Below, piece after piece: positions 42,001 through 53,985 of a stretch of DNA of 64,000 nucleotides; positions within the stretch are counted from its first letter, which is position 1, and each line of letters starts with the position of its first letter. Source of the stretch: Sphaerolaimus hirsutus (lineage: Eukaryota > Nematoda > Chromadorea > Monhysterida > Sphaerolaimidae). Under the pieces are notes generated by a model, which was not told the DNA's origin, searched no databases, and saw only the letters and a list, made by a program, of their open reading frames with translations. The position numbers and the translations under genes were made by a program. Location: positions 24,562,787-24,626,786 of the forward strand of contig OZ038457.1 in NCBI GenBank assembly GCA_964036195.1, written 5' to 3'.

Positions 42001-45000
42001 GTGTGAGTTTACCTTTGATTTTTCAATACACTAATTGCATTGGTATTTGCGATGAACTTGCCGTATTTCCTCAAAATACCCCTGGGGTTTATTTTTCAGA
42101 GGGCAAATTTTAGGGGGTATTTCGAGGGGGTTCATAATTTCACCAGAATTTTTTTGAACTCCCATTACTTATTCCTTGTTATGCAACAATAACCGACATG
42201 TATAGGCGTCTATCTATATAAGTATGTAGATCATTGTTTTGTTTTCATTGTGTGTTCTGCTTTAATCAGATCACAAGTTGCACTTTTTGGCATTTACATT
42301 ATTTTTACACTCACTTCGGTTTGGGGTATTTCGAGGGGGTATTTTTCATAAACTCGCTCAGACCTGGGGGTATTTCGAAGAAACACTGTAGCTCGGTGTA
42401 TCCTTGCAGGCACAAGGTGCACGTTGGCTGGGACAAGGACAAGGGCTTCAGCCAGGGCGGCGGCGACGGCGTCAGTCCGTCCGACGACATCGACCCGGGC
42501 ATCTCCGACCTGCTCAAGATGCTCGGCATGGGCAAGGAAAATGCCAATGTGCGTGAAGTTTTGCTTATTACCGCAAATCCTGGAATAAGACCCCCTTGAA
42601 TATATCACCCTTCAATAAACCCCCCTCTGTTCACCATGTGAGGAGAAAAATAACTCCCCCTTGAATAACCCCCCCCCCTCAAAAACTCCTTATATTTATT
42701 TTTGATCCATTTTTTTCATGTTTGCGTTTCGCTTACATTGATATTCCGTCGCAGGATCCCAGCGTAGACACAACGGTGAATGAATTCGCTCGTCGCTATG
42801 GCGGCATCGAGAACCTCAAGCGGGAGATTATCAAGGAGCAGAGGGAAAGCAAAGCTACCTTTGACCAGTGGCCGACTCCGCCCAGACCCACTGGTTGGTC
42901 ACTAATCTTGATAAATCGATAATGCGCTTCATTCGCTGTTATGGGTAGGGTTCAAACGGGATCCCGATCCCGAATCCCGATAATTTTCGGGATATTTTGA
43001 AATGCCCATTCCGATCCCGATAAAATAATAATAAGTTAATTTTAATTATTTTTGCCAAATAATAATTTTTAATTTGCCAAATAATTTTTTTACGCTGATA
43101 AACATGACTGTTAACCCCCACTGTTCATTTTATGCCACTTCTCTGGCATCCAGTGTGTTTTTAGACGTTTTTGTGAACTATTAGAGAAAAACCCTGAATA
43201 CTGAAACCCTGAACCCCCGAACTGTGTCACAAATGGTGTCATTTTACTGGTAGATCTTTTCACGAATTTTAGAATTTGTTACTTCACGAGCTGATTATAA
43301 ACCTTCACGCAACCTTCGCTTATCTAATTCATCGCGCAGCACCCCCGCGACCCCCCACGGCACCCCAAGTGCCGCCATCGTGGAACCAACAGCCTCAATC
43401 GCAGCCCGCTGGACACCCCTCAATTTCTGGTCCAATTCCCACCGGCCAGTGGTCCAATTATCAGCAGCAGTCAAATTCTAATTCAAATGCTTCCGGAGCC
43501 CCGCCCCCGCCAGTGAGGGATGCGTCGTCCGGGGGTGGCAGGGGTAAAGCGCCCGCACCCCCCGCCCCCGTGGGCAGACCACTGCCGCAGGTTAATTGGA
43601 CATTGTTGTGGTCATGGTCATGCCCACTCAGCTGATAATTTATACTAGGGATTGCGGGAGTATTCTTAACGTTTTTCTAAACAATGCTTTTTCATTTAAA
43701 CATTTTTTTATTTCATTTTAAACAACGCATTGAAACGGAACCATAAAAAACCCTTGTTTTCCATCCCTAATTTTCCCTAACCCACACCCCTCGCAGCCGC
43801 CCAGCGCGCGTCCCAGCCGCCCACCCCCTCCGCCGGCCGTGAACTCCCCTTCGCACCACCCCGCGCCCGCCAGTTCGAACATCCCCGCAGCACCCCCGCC
43901 GCCGCCGCCGGCGCCCATGGCAGGGGGACCCCCGGCGGCACCCCCTCCACCCCCGCCGCCCCCCGGCCCGGCGCAGCTCAGCGGGCACGCTGGAGGGGAG
44001 CAGCACGGCGATGCGAGGAACAATTTGCTATCGGTGCGTTGAGTGGGGGGTGGGGGGGGGTCGTGAGGGGTTCTGGGGGTTTTGAGTCTGCGGCCCGCTC
44101 TGGGCGCATTTGATTGGGAAAATATTTAGTCGGGCTTTGTGTATCCAGTGCGCCTACGAAGATTAGTTTACAAACGAAACTTTGAACACTCATAAATGGG
44201 CTGAGAACGCATTTGAGTTGACTAGATTTTTCTCTAGAATTTCATGAAGTTTACAAGAATTTTACACTAGTAATGTTTTATACCGGACACGGACACGTAT
44301 CAATTGGAGTACACGGACGCCTAGATCTAGTAAACTTAAATGTTTTCAAAGTTGATTTTATGACTTTTGAGTATTGCGCTGGAAAACTAGCGTGTGTCCG
44401 ACTATCGCGAAAACTTAATCTCGTCTGAAAATGACGTAGCGGTAGAAAAAAAACACAACTTCTCAATTTCTCGAGAAAATTTGGCGCGCGCGCAGGACAT
44501 TCGGCAGGGTGCCAAATTGCGGCCGGTGCAGCAGGGCGGCGCTGCGCCCGCGCCCGCGGCGGCGACAGATTCCCGCGGCGATTTGATGGCTGAAATACGC
44601 GGCGGCGCCAAGCTCAGACATGTGCGTCGCTTCGTTTGGGTGGATTGAAATGGTTGCAGCGTGTAATGGTTCATGCGTAAAAACCCCAAATCCGAATTTG
44701 CGTTTCTGTGGATGTATTTACCGTATTTCCTCGAAATACCCCCGGGGGGTTATTTTTTCAGAAAGTGTGTAGACGTATAATCACTGTTCTCACATAACAG
44801 AGTCATCGTTTTTAACGTGTGATTTGCATTACCCAGATGACAAACCGCAGCCTTTGTCATTTACGTTCTCTATACACTAAATTTGGGGGGGGGTATTTCG
44901 AGGAAATACGGTATCAATTATAGAACATCGATTTTTGACGTAAAATTGAATATAAACAGCAAAAACAGCAAAAATTGGTAGTGTACTTTTGTACCACACG

Positions 45001-45323
45001 AATATCGGCATCTATGTGACATACTTAGTCCGTGCTCTAGCACTAAAATCATCCACCACTCAACTCCCCCAAAAATACCCCCAAATAACCCCCCCCCCCC
45101 CCCAATTCCCCAGGTGACCCCCTCAACGACGTCGCCACCCGCATCGCATAGACCCCCCTCCAACGGGACCCAGGACGACGAGGCGGCCCCCAGTGGAGGG
45201 GGGATAGCGGCTGCTTTGATGCGCGCGTTGAACGAACGCAGGGTGGCCATGGCCGCTACTGATGATAGTGATAGCAGCAATGGGGAGGATGAGGCGAATA
45301 ATGATAGTGAATGGAGTGATTGA
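39089..45323 (+). CDS. WASL: N-WASP/WASP actin nucleation-promoting factor
   Basis: Ten coding exons: 39089-39202, 40107-40270, 40553-40710, 41738-42002, 42410-42548, 42755-42893, 43340-43590, 43797-44033, 44496-44621 and 45114-45323. Continuous phase gives 600 residues (human about 505). Order: WH1/EVH1 about 12-145; a basic stretch (GKKSKKGAKRKINKDD) before a CRIB with SYPTNF and HVGWDKDKGF split across exons 4-5; proline-rich region about 327-489; two WH2 motifs (LLSDIRQGAKLRPV at an exon junction, and LMAEIRGGAKLRHV); a central helix (ALMRALNERR) and an acidic end EWSD. Cdc42 and phosphoinositides release autoinhibition so that the WH2-central-acidic tail activates Arp2/3. AATAAA at about 45666. 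Confidence 0.96.
39236..39830. repeat. F5 copy with an embedded F6 hairpin, N-WASP intron 1
   Basis: It starts AAGGGGTCTCCAGGATTTTG and ends ATTGGTGACCCCTG. An F6 hairpin sits inside at about 39297-39468 (GGCAGTCCCGAGCCCTGTAA against TTACAGGACTTGGGACTGCC), so F6 inserted into F5. Confidence 0.65.
40312..40500. repeat. CGGGAT-repeat element, partial, N-WASP intron 2
   Basis: ATCCCGAATCCCGATAG at the left and repeated CCCGAA/ATCCCG words. Ends are diverged. Confidence 0.5.
40711..41737. repeat. N-WASP intron 3 with a GAGTC-repeat element
   Basis: 41427-41695 is built from GAGTC and TCGAG iterations, with ends TAAGGTTCC and GAGCCCTTA flanked by GTGCAG on both sides. That fits a hAT-type MITE with a partial target duplication. 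The rest of the intron shows nothing. Confidence 0.55.
42059..42390. repeat. F1 MITE, diverged, ending near N-WASP exon 5
   Basis: Left GCCGTATTTCCTCAAAATAC, right GGTATTTCGAAGAAACACTG. Its right edge is about 19 bases upstream of the exon 5 acceptor. Confidence 0.65.
42549..42754. repeat. F1-like C-rich arms in N-WASP intron 5
   Basis: Repeated AACCCCCC and CCCTTGAATA words (42588-42680) resemble F1 arms. No complete element. Confidence 0.4.
42947..43140. repeat. CGGGAT-repeat element, left part, N-WASP intron 6
   Basis: It starts TAGGGTTCAAACGGGATCCC at 42947. The region to 43140 matches the unique middle of the element at 33792 (TTTATGCCACTTCTCTGGCA). The right arm is missing. Confidence 0.6.
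44719..44913. repeat. F1 MITE, short complete copy, N-WASP intron 9
   Basis: Left TACCGTATTTCCTCGAAATA, right GTATTTCGAGGAAATACGGT, about 195 bp. Confidence 0.8.
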
Positions 45324-46428
45324 GGGGGTTGTGGGCGGCGGATGCTCGAATAAGCCCCCCGCCCCGCCGAGAAGAACAAATAGCCCCCCCCCCCCGTTTT
45401 GATGGGCGACAAGGTGTCGCGTGTATAAAAACCCTCCCCCTGAATAATTCCCAAGTCGAGTAAATCGGGCGATAAAATTTTCCGTGTGGTTGGTTATTCG
45501 TGGATTCGCGCTATAAAGATGTGATCGTATCTATTTTATTTTGAGGCTTTAGGTTGAAGTGGTTGTGTGAGATCGAGTTTTTAATTTTCAGTTAGAGTAC
45601 AATCTGAAATGACAGCTGGATGGAAATGCATAAGCTGGCACAGAGCCAGCATGAGACAAACAGATAATAAAAAGCAAAAAAAATAAAATAAATGAATTGC
45701 GGCTATTTTTGTGTGAATGTTTTTGCCCAACTGATAGCACAACCGAAAAGCATGTTTCTAAGTGTGGGTTCGGTGAAAATGTTACGTTTATTGAATCAAA
45801 TGTCTTTCGGGGGGTTTCGTATTGGTAAATAGTATTAATAATGGTTGGGGTACTTTGTTCAACATTTGCGTTTGCGCCAGCTTAAATACTTCCAATTATT
45901 AGCTGACTAATAATGCGGCTCTTTGTGCACTTTGTTTTAACGTTTTTCTGATTTTTGGTAGAAAAATTGGTTCGCAGCGGACAAGTGATGTCGGTTGTGC
46001 CTTCATGCTTTATATTTTCTGCCCGCTAACGTGTTCACTCATATGCATGTGTTTTCACCAATTTTTGAAAAACATTTACTTCTCATTGTTCTGAACAGGT
46101 TTTCTTTTTCAAGTTTTTTAAACATAATTACCTAGGTTCCAATTTTTTTGTGGCATGGGTAACATTGCACTTAATATTCTTTAACGATGTGGAATGAAGT
46201 GAAAAGATTGACTAAAAAATTGAACGGCGCTGAACTATTAAAAGAAATACGGTATATATTTTTACGACGAGAAAACTGAACTTGTTAGGGTTAGCTAAGA
46301 AAACATTTTCCGCTTTTGATGCTTTTTCCACTCTAACAACTTACAAATGTCCAAAAAATTTCATTACACTGCGTGTTGGTTCGTTAGGTATCCAAGCGAC
46401 TACACGTCGTGGTGGGGGGGGGCATGCC
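45324..46428 (+). other. N-WASP 3' flank
   Basis: It holds a C-rich F1-like tract at 45350-45460 and AATAAA-type signals at 45666-45690. The remainder shows no gene. Confidence 0.5.
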
Positions 46429-47000
46429 CGCACCCTGTAAAGTAAGTCAATTGACAAATGTCCTGTAAAATGTTCTAAAGCGGCGTTTACACTGACACGT
46501 GTGACGACAAAAACTTTTTGGGCTTTCAACTTTCTTTATGTCACGAAAATTAAATAATTGTTGTGTCAGACACCTAGATCTCGATCACCCTTTCTGCCTA
46601 GGACAAACATAAATTTTTATATATGACGTTATCATACACAATAAAACGAAACAAAATTTTTGTCGTCACAGGTTGTCGGTTCGAGTTGTTCCCGGGAGCC
46701 TCGTTAACGAGGCTCCCGGGAACAACTCGAACCGACAACTTGTGACGACAAATTTTCTTGTTTGTTTTATTGTGTATGATCACGTCATATATAAAAATTT
46801 ATGTTTGTCCTAGGCAAAAAGAGTGATCGAGATCTAGGTATCTGACACAACAAATATTCAATTTTCGTCACATAACGAAAGTTAAAAGCCCAAAAAATTT
46901 TTGTCGTCACACGTGCCAGTGTAAACGCAGCTTAAAATAAAAAGAAGATACTTCATCGGTGAACTTTACAATTGACAAATTTGTATTTACGACATTTCAT
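46429..47000. repeat. F6 hairpin split by an F7 hairpin
   Basis: F6 left arm at 46429-46475 (CACCCTGTAAAGTAAGTC) and a diverged right arm at 46935-47000. Between them 46482-46933 is a near-perfect 452-bp F7 palindrome (GGCGTTTACACTGACACGTG to CACGTGCCAGTGTAAACGC) with its centre at about 46711 in GCCTCGTTAACGAGGC. Confidence 0.75.
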
Positions 47001-47068
47001 AGTGGCCGCTGGGTTCCTCGCAGGAAGTCGAAACACTCAGAGCTCACGTGATGAGGGGCTGTCGTAGT

Positions 47069-48440
47069 ATTAGGTTGTAAACTAATAAAGTGTCTTTTTT
47101 CGATTTCACACAAAAATACATTTGTGCATCCCACATTATGTTGTAGGTCGACCGATTTTGATGCCATTTGAGTATGTTGGGGTTTGGAGTCTGGGCTTTG
47201 AAGAAATGTTTTTGTTCGCTCGAATAATCCCCCAGTCCCGAGATAAGGGGGTTTATAAAAAGGTGGTCATTTTACGTGGCCAATATGCACATTGAATTTG
47301 AAGCTTAATAACTCAGCTATTTCTGGGCCAATTTGGATCGTTCAACACTTAAAATGATCGGCACAACCTGTAGATTCCATTTTTGTGGTCGGATTAGTGA
47401 TGTCTAAATTCCGTATGCCGATTTGACCCAGTTTTTAAACACCAAAAATATCAAAAAAAATTTCTGAACATCCTATCATATACTTTAGACAATGGGGATT
47501 CATATACCAAACAAATTATTTCAATATCTCTTTCCAATCAAAGGTAATAGAACTTTAAACTTCCGCCTCACATACATGTAAATAACTAATCAATAACGAT
47601 GAATACAGATAACCTGAGCACAAAAATGAAACTTTCAGGTTTTTCTGATCATTTTGAGTGTTCATTGGTGGAAATCGGCTGAGAAATGGCCGAGATATGG
47701 ATTTCTGAAGTTACATGCATTGCTCATCATGCAGAGTTTTTTATTTATTGTTGGGAGGCGAATGTTTAAAGTGATATAACTTTGGACTGGAGGGAGATAT
47801 TGAAAAAAATTTTGGGCCAGATTTATTGGGCCCACACACACTAGTTGACATCGACACCAAATGTCAACTGGTTCCGATCCCGATTCAAAGCTTGCTGACT
47901 AGCCAACGAACAACGTTCTAATGCAAGCTTGAAATTGGGATTGGTACCAGTTGACATTTGGTGTCGATGTCAACTAGTGTGTGTGGGGCCATTCTTTTTG
48001 TCTATAGTATATGATAGCACCTTCAAAAACACGTCTTGAAAAATTTTTAATTGCAATTCTTTTTCATGTTAAAAAAACCGGGTCGAATCGGCATACGGAA
48101 TTAAGACACCACTAATTTGACTACAAAAATTGAATCTGCAGGTTGTCCTGATTATTCTAAGTTTTGAACGATCCGAATCGGCCCAGAAATGGCTGAGTTA
48201 TTAAGCTTCAAAGTCAATGTGCATATTGGCCATGAAAATGACCACCTTTTTATAGACCCCTCTTATCTCGGGACTGGGGGATTATTCGAGCAAACAAAAA
48301 CATTTCTTCACAGCCCAGACCCAAAACCCCAACATACTCGAATGGCATCAAAATCGGCTGACGTACATAAGAATGGAAAGCACAAATGTATATTTGTATG
48401 AGATGGCAAAAAAGACACTTTATTAGTTTACAACCTAATA
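47069..48440. repeat. 1.37-kb foldback element with an F8 insert
   Basis: Arms of 350-400 bp are inverted copies. The left begins TTAGGTTGTAAACTAATAAA, and the right ends TTTATTAGTTTACAACCTAA with TA outside both ends, compatible with a TA-target (Tc1/mariner-type) transposon. An inner palindrome at 47826-47992 is an F8 element (GGCCCACACACACTAGTTGA to CAACTAGTGTGTGTGGGGCC). Confidence 0.8.
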
Positions 48441-48726
48441 TTTACTACTCTTTCGACTCAAATCAACGGTACATTTTAACTCAAATCTTTACTATGTATC
48501 TGGTGCTTAAAACAACGATGCTCTTAGCGTGCTGAAATGAAGCACTCTTGCCTGTTTAGTGATTACAAATGTAAATGCTGTACCATATTGAAAATCGCTG
48601 AACACACCAACACACAAATAAATATCTAGTAACCCTCACACCAGAGCATAATTCGAAATTACTTAGCACAGACTTAAAAACATGACACCTATATTTACAC
48701 ATCCACCAGAACCTGACAACCACCTA
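48441..48726 (-). other. NDUFA6 3' flank
   Basis: AT-rich, probably the 3' UTR of the minus-strand NDUFA6 gene. No other gene visible. Confidence 0.4.
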
Positions 48727-49543
48727 TCAATCTTTCCCAGCCAAAAACTTGGACAGGAAGTCAGCCGGCTTGGCGGTCAGGTTTTCCTTGAGCAGGGCGT
48801 TCTTCATGTGGTCGGGGTTGTGCCAGTGCACCAGCGTCGCGTGCAAGTCCCTCTCTGCCTGAAGGGGGTTGTTTTGGGGTTTTTTTATGGGTGCTGGGGG
48901 AAAGCCTACAGCTTAGTGCTTACCACATATTTGTGGATATTATTACTGCACCAAATGTTATCGAAAGAAGCCAGAGTTTAAGGTTAGAACACCGGCAAAA
49001 TGCCAATTTTCCTTCAGCATAATGTTGCATTGACAGAAAGCGACTTGTAAACCACTGGTTCAAAAGGTTTTTTTAAAAGGTTTGTCAACTTCAAAAGCAC
49101 CTACCGCAGAGAAAATTGAGCACCCCCTCCCGTATTCATAAAGGTCGATGGCACGACACATTTAATTAAACAAAGCATTTAACTACCTAACAAACCTTTG
49201 TCACTAATCGGTCCACCACACGGGGATCGCGCACTTGAGCATTCTTCATAAACTGGTCCTTGATAAGCAGCCTAAACTCGGGCATGGGGATCGTGTAAAA
49301 CTTGAACTTGTGCCAAACCACGGGCACATTGCGCTGCCACAATTTGTAGATATGCCGCACGTGCGCTCTGGGAAAGAGAGAGAAAGCTGTACGCCATTAA
49401 GTTTTGGCACAACGCCAAACATCGCCCGCGAACTGAAAAATGAATGTTGGAAAAGTAACGGACTTTGAGGCGATCATGTCCGTGCTGGCGATGGCGCGAC
49501 CACCCTCGCTGAACACGAGCGAGCCCATGCGTGCCGACGACAT
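48727..49543 (-). CDS. NDUFA6: NDUFA6 (B14), mitochondrial complex I accessory subunit
   Basis: Three exons on the minus strand: 49543-49464, 49367-49196 and 48858-48727. They are in phase and give 127 residues (human about 128-130). Family marks are the central IKDQFMKNAQVRDPRVVDRL and the C-terminal PADFLSKF. It is an LYR-family helical protein that binds acyl carrier protein and sits on the matrix arm of complex I. The motif position reads IYK (HIYKLWQRN) rather than Leu-Tyr-Arg, a degenerate LYR. A second in-frame Met lies five codons downstream at 49528. It is divergent from UBE2N with 301 bp between start codons. Confidence 0.92.
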
Positions 49544-49844
49544 GCTTGCCAGCTTTTTTTGGAAAGAAATTCGCGCGAAGTGACGACCGCTAGGGTGCTT
49601 CCGGTGAAGCGGGAAGTTTTCACGTTTACCTCGCCTACAAAGGTAACTTTTTCGGTATTCAAGCCTCTAAATGCACTTTCGTTCCACAAATTTTGTAGCT
49701 CATAGGAAAACGTTCCCGCTATTCGTCAAATTTTGAAAAAGAAAAGCTCCGTTGGGCCGATTTTGCCGCGCGAGCCGTGTGTTGATCCGTAAAAACCGCT
49801 CGCCGTCGGTTTTGGGACCCCTCGCGAACAGGGGAAAATTTCGA
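49544..49844. promoter_or_regulatory. Shared divergent promoter of NDUFA6 and UBE2N
   Basis: 301 bp between two divergent start codons, without a TATA box near either gene. It contains TGACGAC, CTTCCGG at about 49598 (ETS-like) and GCGGGAA at about 49610 (E2F-like). Motif assignments are by eye. Confidence 0.5.
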
Positions 49845-52123
49845 ATGGCGGCGCCCCAGCTCCCCCGACGTATTCTCAAAGTAAGTGTGACTTTTTTCCG
49901 CTTGAATTAATCGCGAGTGAGTATTTAAATGAGTGAGTGCTTTGCAGGAAACTGAACGACTTTTGAAGGAGCCCGTGCCAGGTATCAACGCTGTTCCCGA
50001 TGAAAACAACGCCCGATATTTTCACGTTGTCATTGCCGGACCCGAAGATGTTAGATTTTGACGACTAGGTCTTGTATTATCTTAGAAATTCGAACATTTT
50101 CTATTTGTATTGAAAATTCTCCTCGCAGAGTGCCTACCATGGTGGCATTTTCAAGCTGGAGCTTTTCCTGCCAGAGGAATATCCAATGTCAGCACCAAAA
50201 GTCCGTTTTATGACCAAGATCTACCACCCGAACATTGACAAACTTGGCAGAATATGTTTGGACATTTTGAAAGGTACTGAGAGTTTGTGCATGTTGTTTG
50301 CCTGCGGCAGTGTTTGGGAAGGGAAATTTGTCATTTTAGGCAGCCGCTTAGTTTTGTAGGTCACTCGCTGGCTGATTCAGTGCAAACTTTCCAATGTCTA
50401 AATTTCCTATCGGCGCCACCGTGATCAGGGACGTAGCCAGGATTTTTGAGCTGGGGGTCGGATTGTATACGGAGCCCGGCGAACGGGGGGCGCCCGCCCC
50501 CCCCCCCCCCTAAAATTTAACCCCTGTAGCAGGGGAATGGCGCCATGGCGCTGGCGCCATTCGTAGGCGCCACGCCATGGCGCCACAGACGTTGGCATTG
50601 GCGCTAAAACAGCTGTATTTTACAGGCATATATTGCGACATGGACTGAAATTGTGTCCATTTTCACCGGCTTTGAGGCCGCGGTGACCGGTCAGCCAAAA
50701 ATAGATGTTGTGAATGGAAAACGCGCTTTTCCAAAAATTTTCCAAACTGTCGACAAAATCGTCTTCTGAAAGTGCCATTTCTGGCACATTTTTTGGTCCG
50801 GTCCGGGAAGGGGGGGTGCGGCCGCCCCCCGCCCCCCTGGCTACGTCCTTGACCGTGATGACTAATATTTGGCATAGATTGTTTTGATAGCTAAGAGAAC
50901 ACGATTTTCAGATCGATACAGTGATTTTGAAGGTGAAAAACTTATAAAAGGTTATAAAAATTTTGAGCGAAAGTTTTGACAAAATTTCTCACAAATCGCC
51001 CCAGATAACGAGATAGCTGGGCGATTGCGGTGGGGGTTACCACCCATTTCCTACCCCCGCCCCGCCACACAGCTCACCCAATTCCAAACCACAATAGTCA
51101 ATAATGGCACCCCTTTCAGACAAGTGGTCGCCGGCGCTGCAGATCCGCACGGTGCTGTTGTCGATCCAGGCGCTGCTGTCGGCGCCCAACCCAGACGACC
51201 CCCTTGCTACTGATGTGGCCGAGTTGTGGAAGTCCAACGAGGCTGAGGCCATTCGCATCGGTGGGTGGGGTGACACTTTTTTGGGGGGTGGTGCGATGGG
51301 TTGAGTCGGGGGTGTCCTAGTGGGTGGTCATATCCCCCCCCAAACCGCCCAGCTATCTATCCCGGAGGCAAATTATTTGGATACTATCCCGTAACCCCCC
51401 CCCCAAATCGCCCAGCTATCTACCTATCCGGAGCGATTTTTGAGAAATTTTGCCAAAATTGTTGCTCAAAATTGCTACTTTTCATACCTTGCCTTTTCAT
51501 ACATGTACATTTTTTACAGTGCATGTTCATTATTGCCTGTTTTCTGCTATTTTGGCTATATGTGCTTATATACATATTTGTATCCATTTTTCACCCACTT
51601 TTAGCGATTTTTTCTCCCTTTTCTTTAGTCTACACCCCGAAAAAGCCTATATGTTGAACCCCCGCGAACCCCCCCCCCCCCAACCCCCTCCCCGGAAATT
51701 TTTTCCAGCTATCTATCCGTCCGGAGGAGCGATTTGCTATTTATCCAACCCTCGGAGTGCCGAAATCTAAGAGATCCTTGGGTTGAGTGACGGTTTTTGG
51801 ACATGTTGCGTTTTGTTTTGTTTTTTAAAGTGATGTTTTTTTGCATTGTTGTAGTTTGAAGTGTTTTGCGGGGGCGTTAAGGATTCATATTGTCACTTTT
51901 CGATTGGATGAAAATTTTGACAGAGTGAAAAAAGTTTCTCTGCCGCGTGCTGAAGAGCGCGATATTTTTTCATTATCGCATTTCACATGTCTGCACGAGT
52001 AAATTTGAAAAACCGCAACTCCACACGAAGACATAACAAACATGTATAAATTATCACTTTAATTTATTTATTTCAGCGAGAGAATGGACCCGGATTCATG
52101 CAAATACTAATTCGCGCGATTGA
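49845..52123 (+). CDS. UBE2N: UBE2N (Ubc13) ubiquitin-conjugating enzyme
   Basis: Five exons: 49845-49880, 49948-50049, 50129-50273, 51120-51260 and 52077-52123, in phase, giving 156 residues (human 152). Very strongly conserved: [33 protein letters not shown], the HPN motif at 79-81 and the catalytic cysteine at residue 89 in [12 protein letters not shown], then [17 protein letters not shown]. It forms Lys63-linked ubiquitin chains together with a UEV partner (Mms2/Uev1A) in DNA damage tolerance and innate signalling. Intron 3 carries an F4 element and intron 4 an F5 element. Confidence 0.97.
50426..50851 (-). mobile_element. F4 hAT-type MITE in UBE2N intron 3
   Basis: 426 bp from CAGGGACGTAGCCAGG to CCTGGCTACGTCCTTG, flanked by a perfect 8-bp duplication ACCGTGAT (50418-50425 and 50852-50859). 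GGCGCC-rich core at about 50540-50600. Confidence 0.88.
51307..51780 (-). mobile_element. F5 hAT-type MITE in UBE2N intron 4
   Basis: 474 bp, CGGGGGTGTCCTAG to AAGAGATCCTTG, flanked by a perfect 8-bp duplication GGTTGAGT (51299-51306 and 51781-51788). Inverted relative to 25019-25537. Confidence 0.85.
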
Positions 52124-53985
52124 ACGCAGCCGCCTGTGCGGGACGTGGTTTGCATTTTTTTATTTAACGGTTTTTATGGTCAGTGGAAAGTTGGCCATGT
52201 CTGAAAAACTTGACGCTTGAGTTTAGAGTTATATTGGGATCTCTTGTTGGCCCTACACGCACTAGTTGACAACAAAGCCAAATGTCAACTGGTTCCGAGC
52301 CCAATTCAAAGCTTAGTTGACGAGTAATACCACACATGATTACAAATACACATATATTTACTTCACCATCCTTGTACATTGCACATAACGCAATATTTTT
52401 TCAACGCTACAGCTTCATTTGTATCTTGATTCAATACTTTTGCATTTGAACGTCATTTGCCGGCTCGCCAGGAAGCTTTGAATTGGTGTCGGAACCAGTT
52501 GACATTTGGTGTCCTTGTCAACTGGTGCGTGTACGGGTATTGACAATTTGGTCCCAGTTGTCACTCTAGATCAAATCGTGTTTACTGCTTTGATTGCCCT
52601 TTATCGTCTTGTGTGATATCTCGTTAATTATTGGTAAATATTTGTGGATCTTGTTTGGGGTATTTCTTTAATTTTTTCTCGCAAAATGAACCCTGTGTGG
52701 TGCGTTTGAGTCAATCATTATTTATTTATGTGAAAAAAATTATCAGCCCCGTGAATTTAAGCTAAATTGTTTGGCTTTTGTATTTTTCTTACTAGTTGCA
52801 TCCATGTGTTATGGATGTTCATGTTCTTATTGGCCAAAAATACAGGCACTAGTTGACAACCCGAATTCTCAAGGTTTTGGAAATTTCGCTTGTCAACCAA
52901 TGTCCGTGGGCTTATTAACTTAATTGTGCTGTAGTATTGGCGGCCCGCAAACAAGTTGACACATGTGTGTCAACTGGTCAACTCAGATTTAGGCTTTACG
53001 TGTCGAAGCGCGATGTCCAAATGCACATGCGGCAATTTTTAAAAATATTACGGTGATACGCAAGCCAAAATCTCAGTTGACACAGACCAGTTGACACACA
53101 TGTGTCAACTAGTGTGCAGGCAGCCATTGCTGTTGTGCTCAACGTCCTTGTAAACATTTCAATTCAATGGAGTCCGGAAAGAAGTCTCTGGAAGTGGGTC
53201 CTTGTAGGGTTTCGTATTTCCGCGATTTTGATTATATGTAACAATCGATGTTCGATTTAATCAACATGCTTGTTATATTCACCAAATATGGCAGTTGTCA
53301 CGTCGCGTTATCATTTTGATAGGATGATGAAATAAATCGTGTAAGTATTGTAAGCGTCACAGCCGTTATTATTTTGTCTTCTTGCACATTTCCATCTTAT
53401 GTGAATAAAACTTGTCAATTTTGTAAACATGTCCATTGTTTTGAATGTCGGGTTTTCATAACTGATTAATATACCCTGAACTGATCATCCAAAAAGGTGT
53501 CAATTTTGCAAGTGTACGAGTGAGTGCCAATTAATTTAACGTCCTTGTAATTCAAGTGAAAAGTAATCTTAAATATAACTGACAAGTGGGTCGGTTTATC
53601 GAAATGTTTGTCACGGTCGCTGGGGTTGCCACTGGTAACCAGGGGCCATTTCCACAAAATGAGAGGTGAGAAGTGAAATGGCAAAGGCGAAGTAAAAGCG
53701 CAAAGGCGAAGTGAAACGGCCTGTGAATTGCCAAAAGCGACTTAAAAAAATAAAAAGTAATTTCTATTCGCTTTCGCCGTTTCACTTGCCATTTCAGTTA
53801 GCGTTTATGCTTTTACTTAGCCTTTGCCATTTCACTTCTCATTTTGCGGAACTGGCCCCAGGCCTACCGCTTCTCACTTTACTTGTCACTTGTCAACCTG
53901 TGGAATTGACACCTGGACGCGGTCATCCATACTTTTAACCGGAACCGGTAACGAGAACTTTAGATCATTTCGACGTGATTTTCAG
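52124..53985 (+). repeat. Intergenic: two F8-type elements and an F13 hairpin
   Basis: 52247-52543 (GGCCCTACACGCACTAGTTG to CAACTGGTGCGTGTACGGG) and 52845-53129 (GGCACTAGTTGACAAC to GTCAACTAGTGTGCAGGC) are F8-type inverted repeats. 53640-53875 is a palindrome of AAGTGAAATGGCAAAGGCGA and its inverted copy. AATAAA-type signals for UBE2N occur around 53330-53410. Confidence 0.6.

Noticed and set aside
43718-44023. Glycine-rich open frames on the minus strand
   Set aside because: Shadow of the N-WASP polyproline exon 8.
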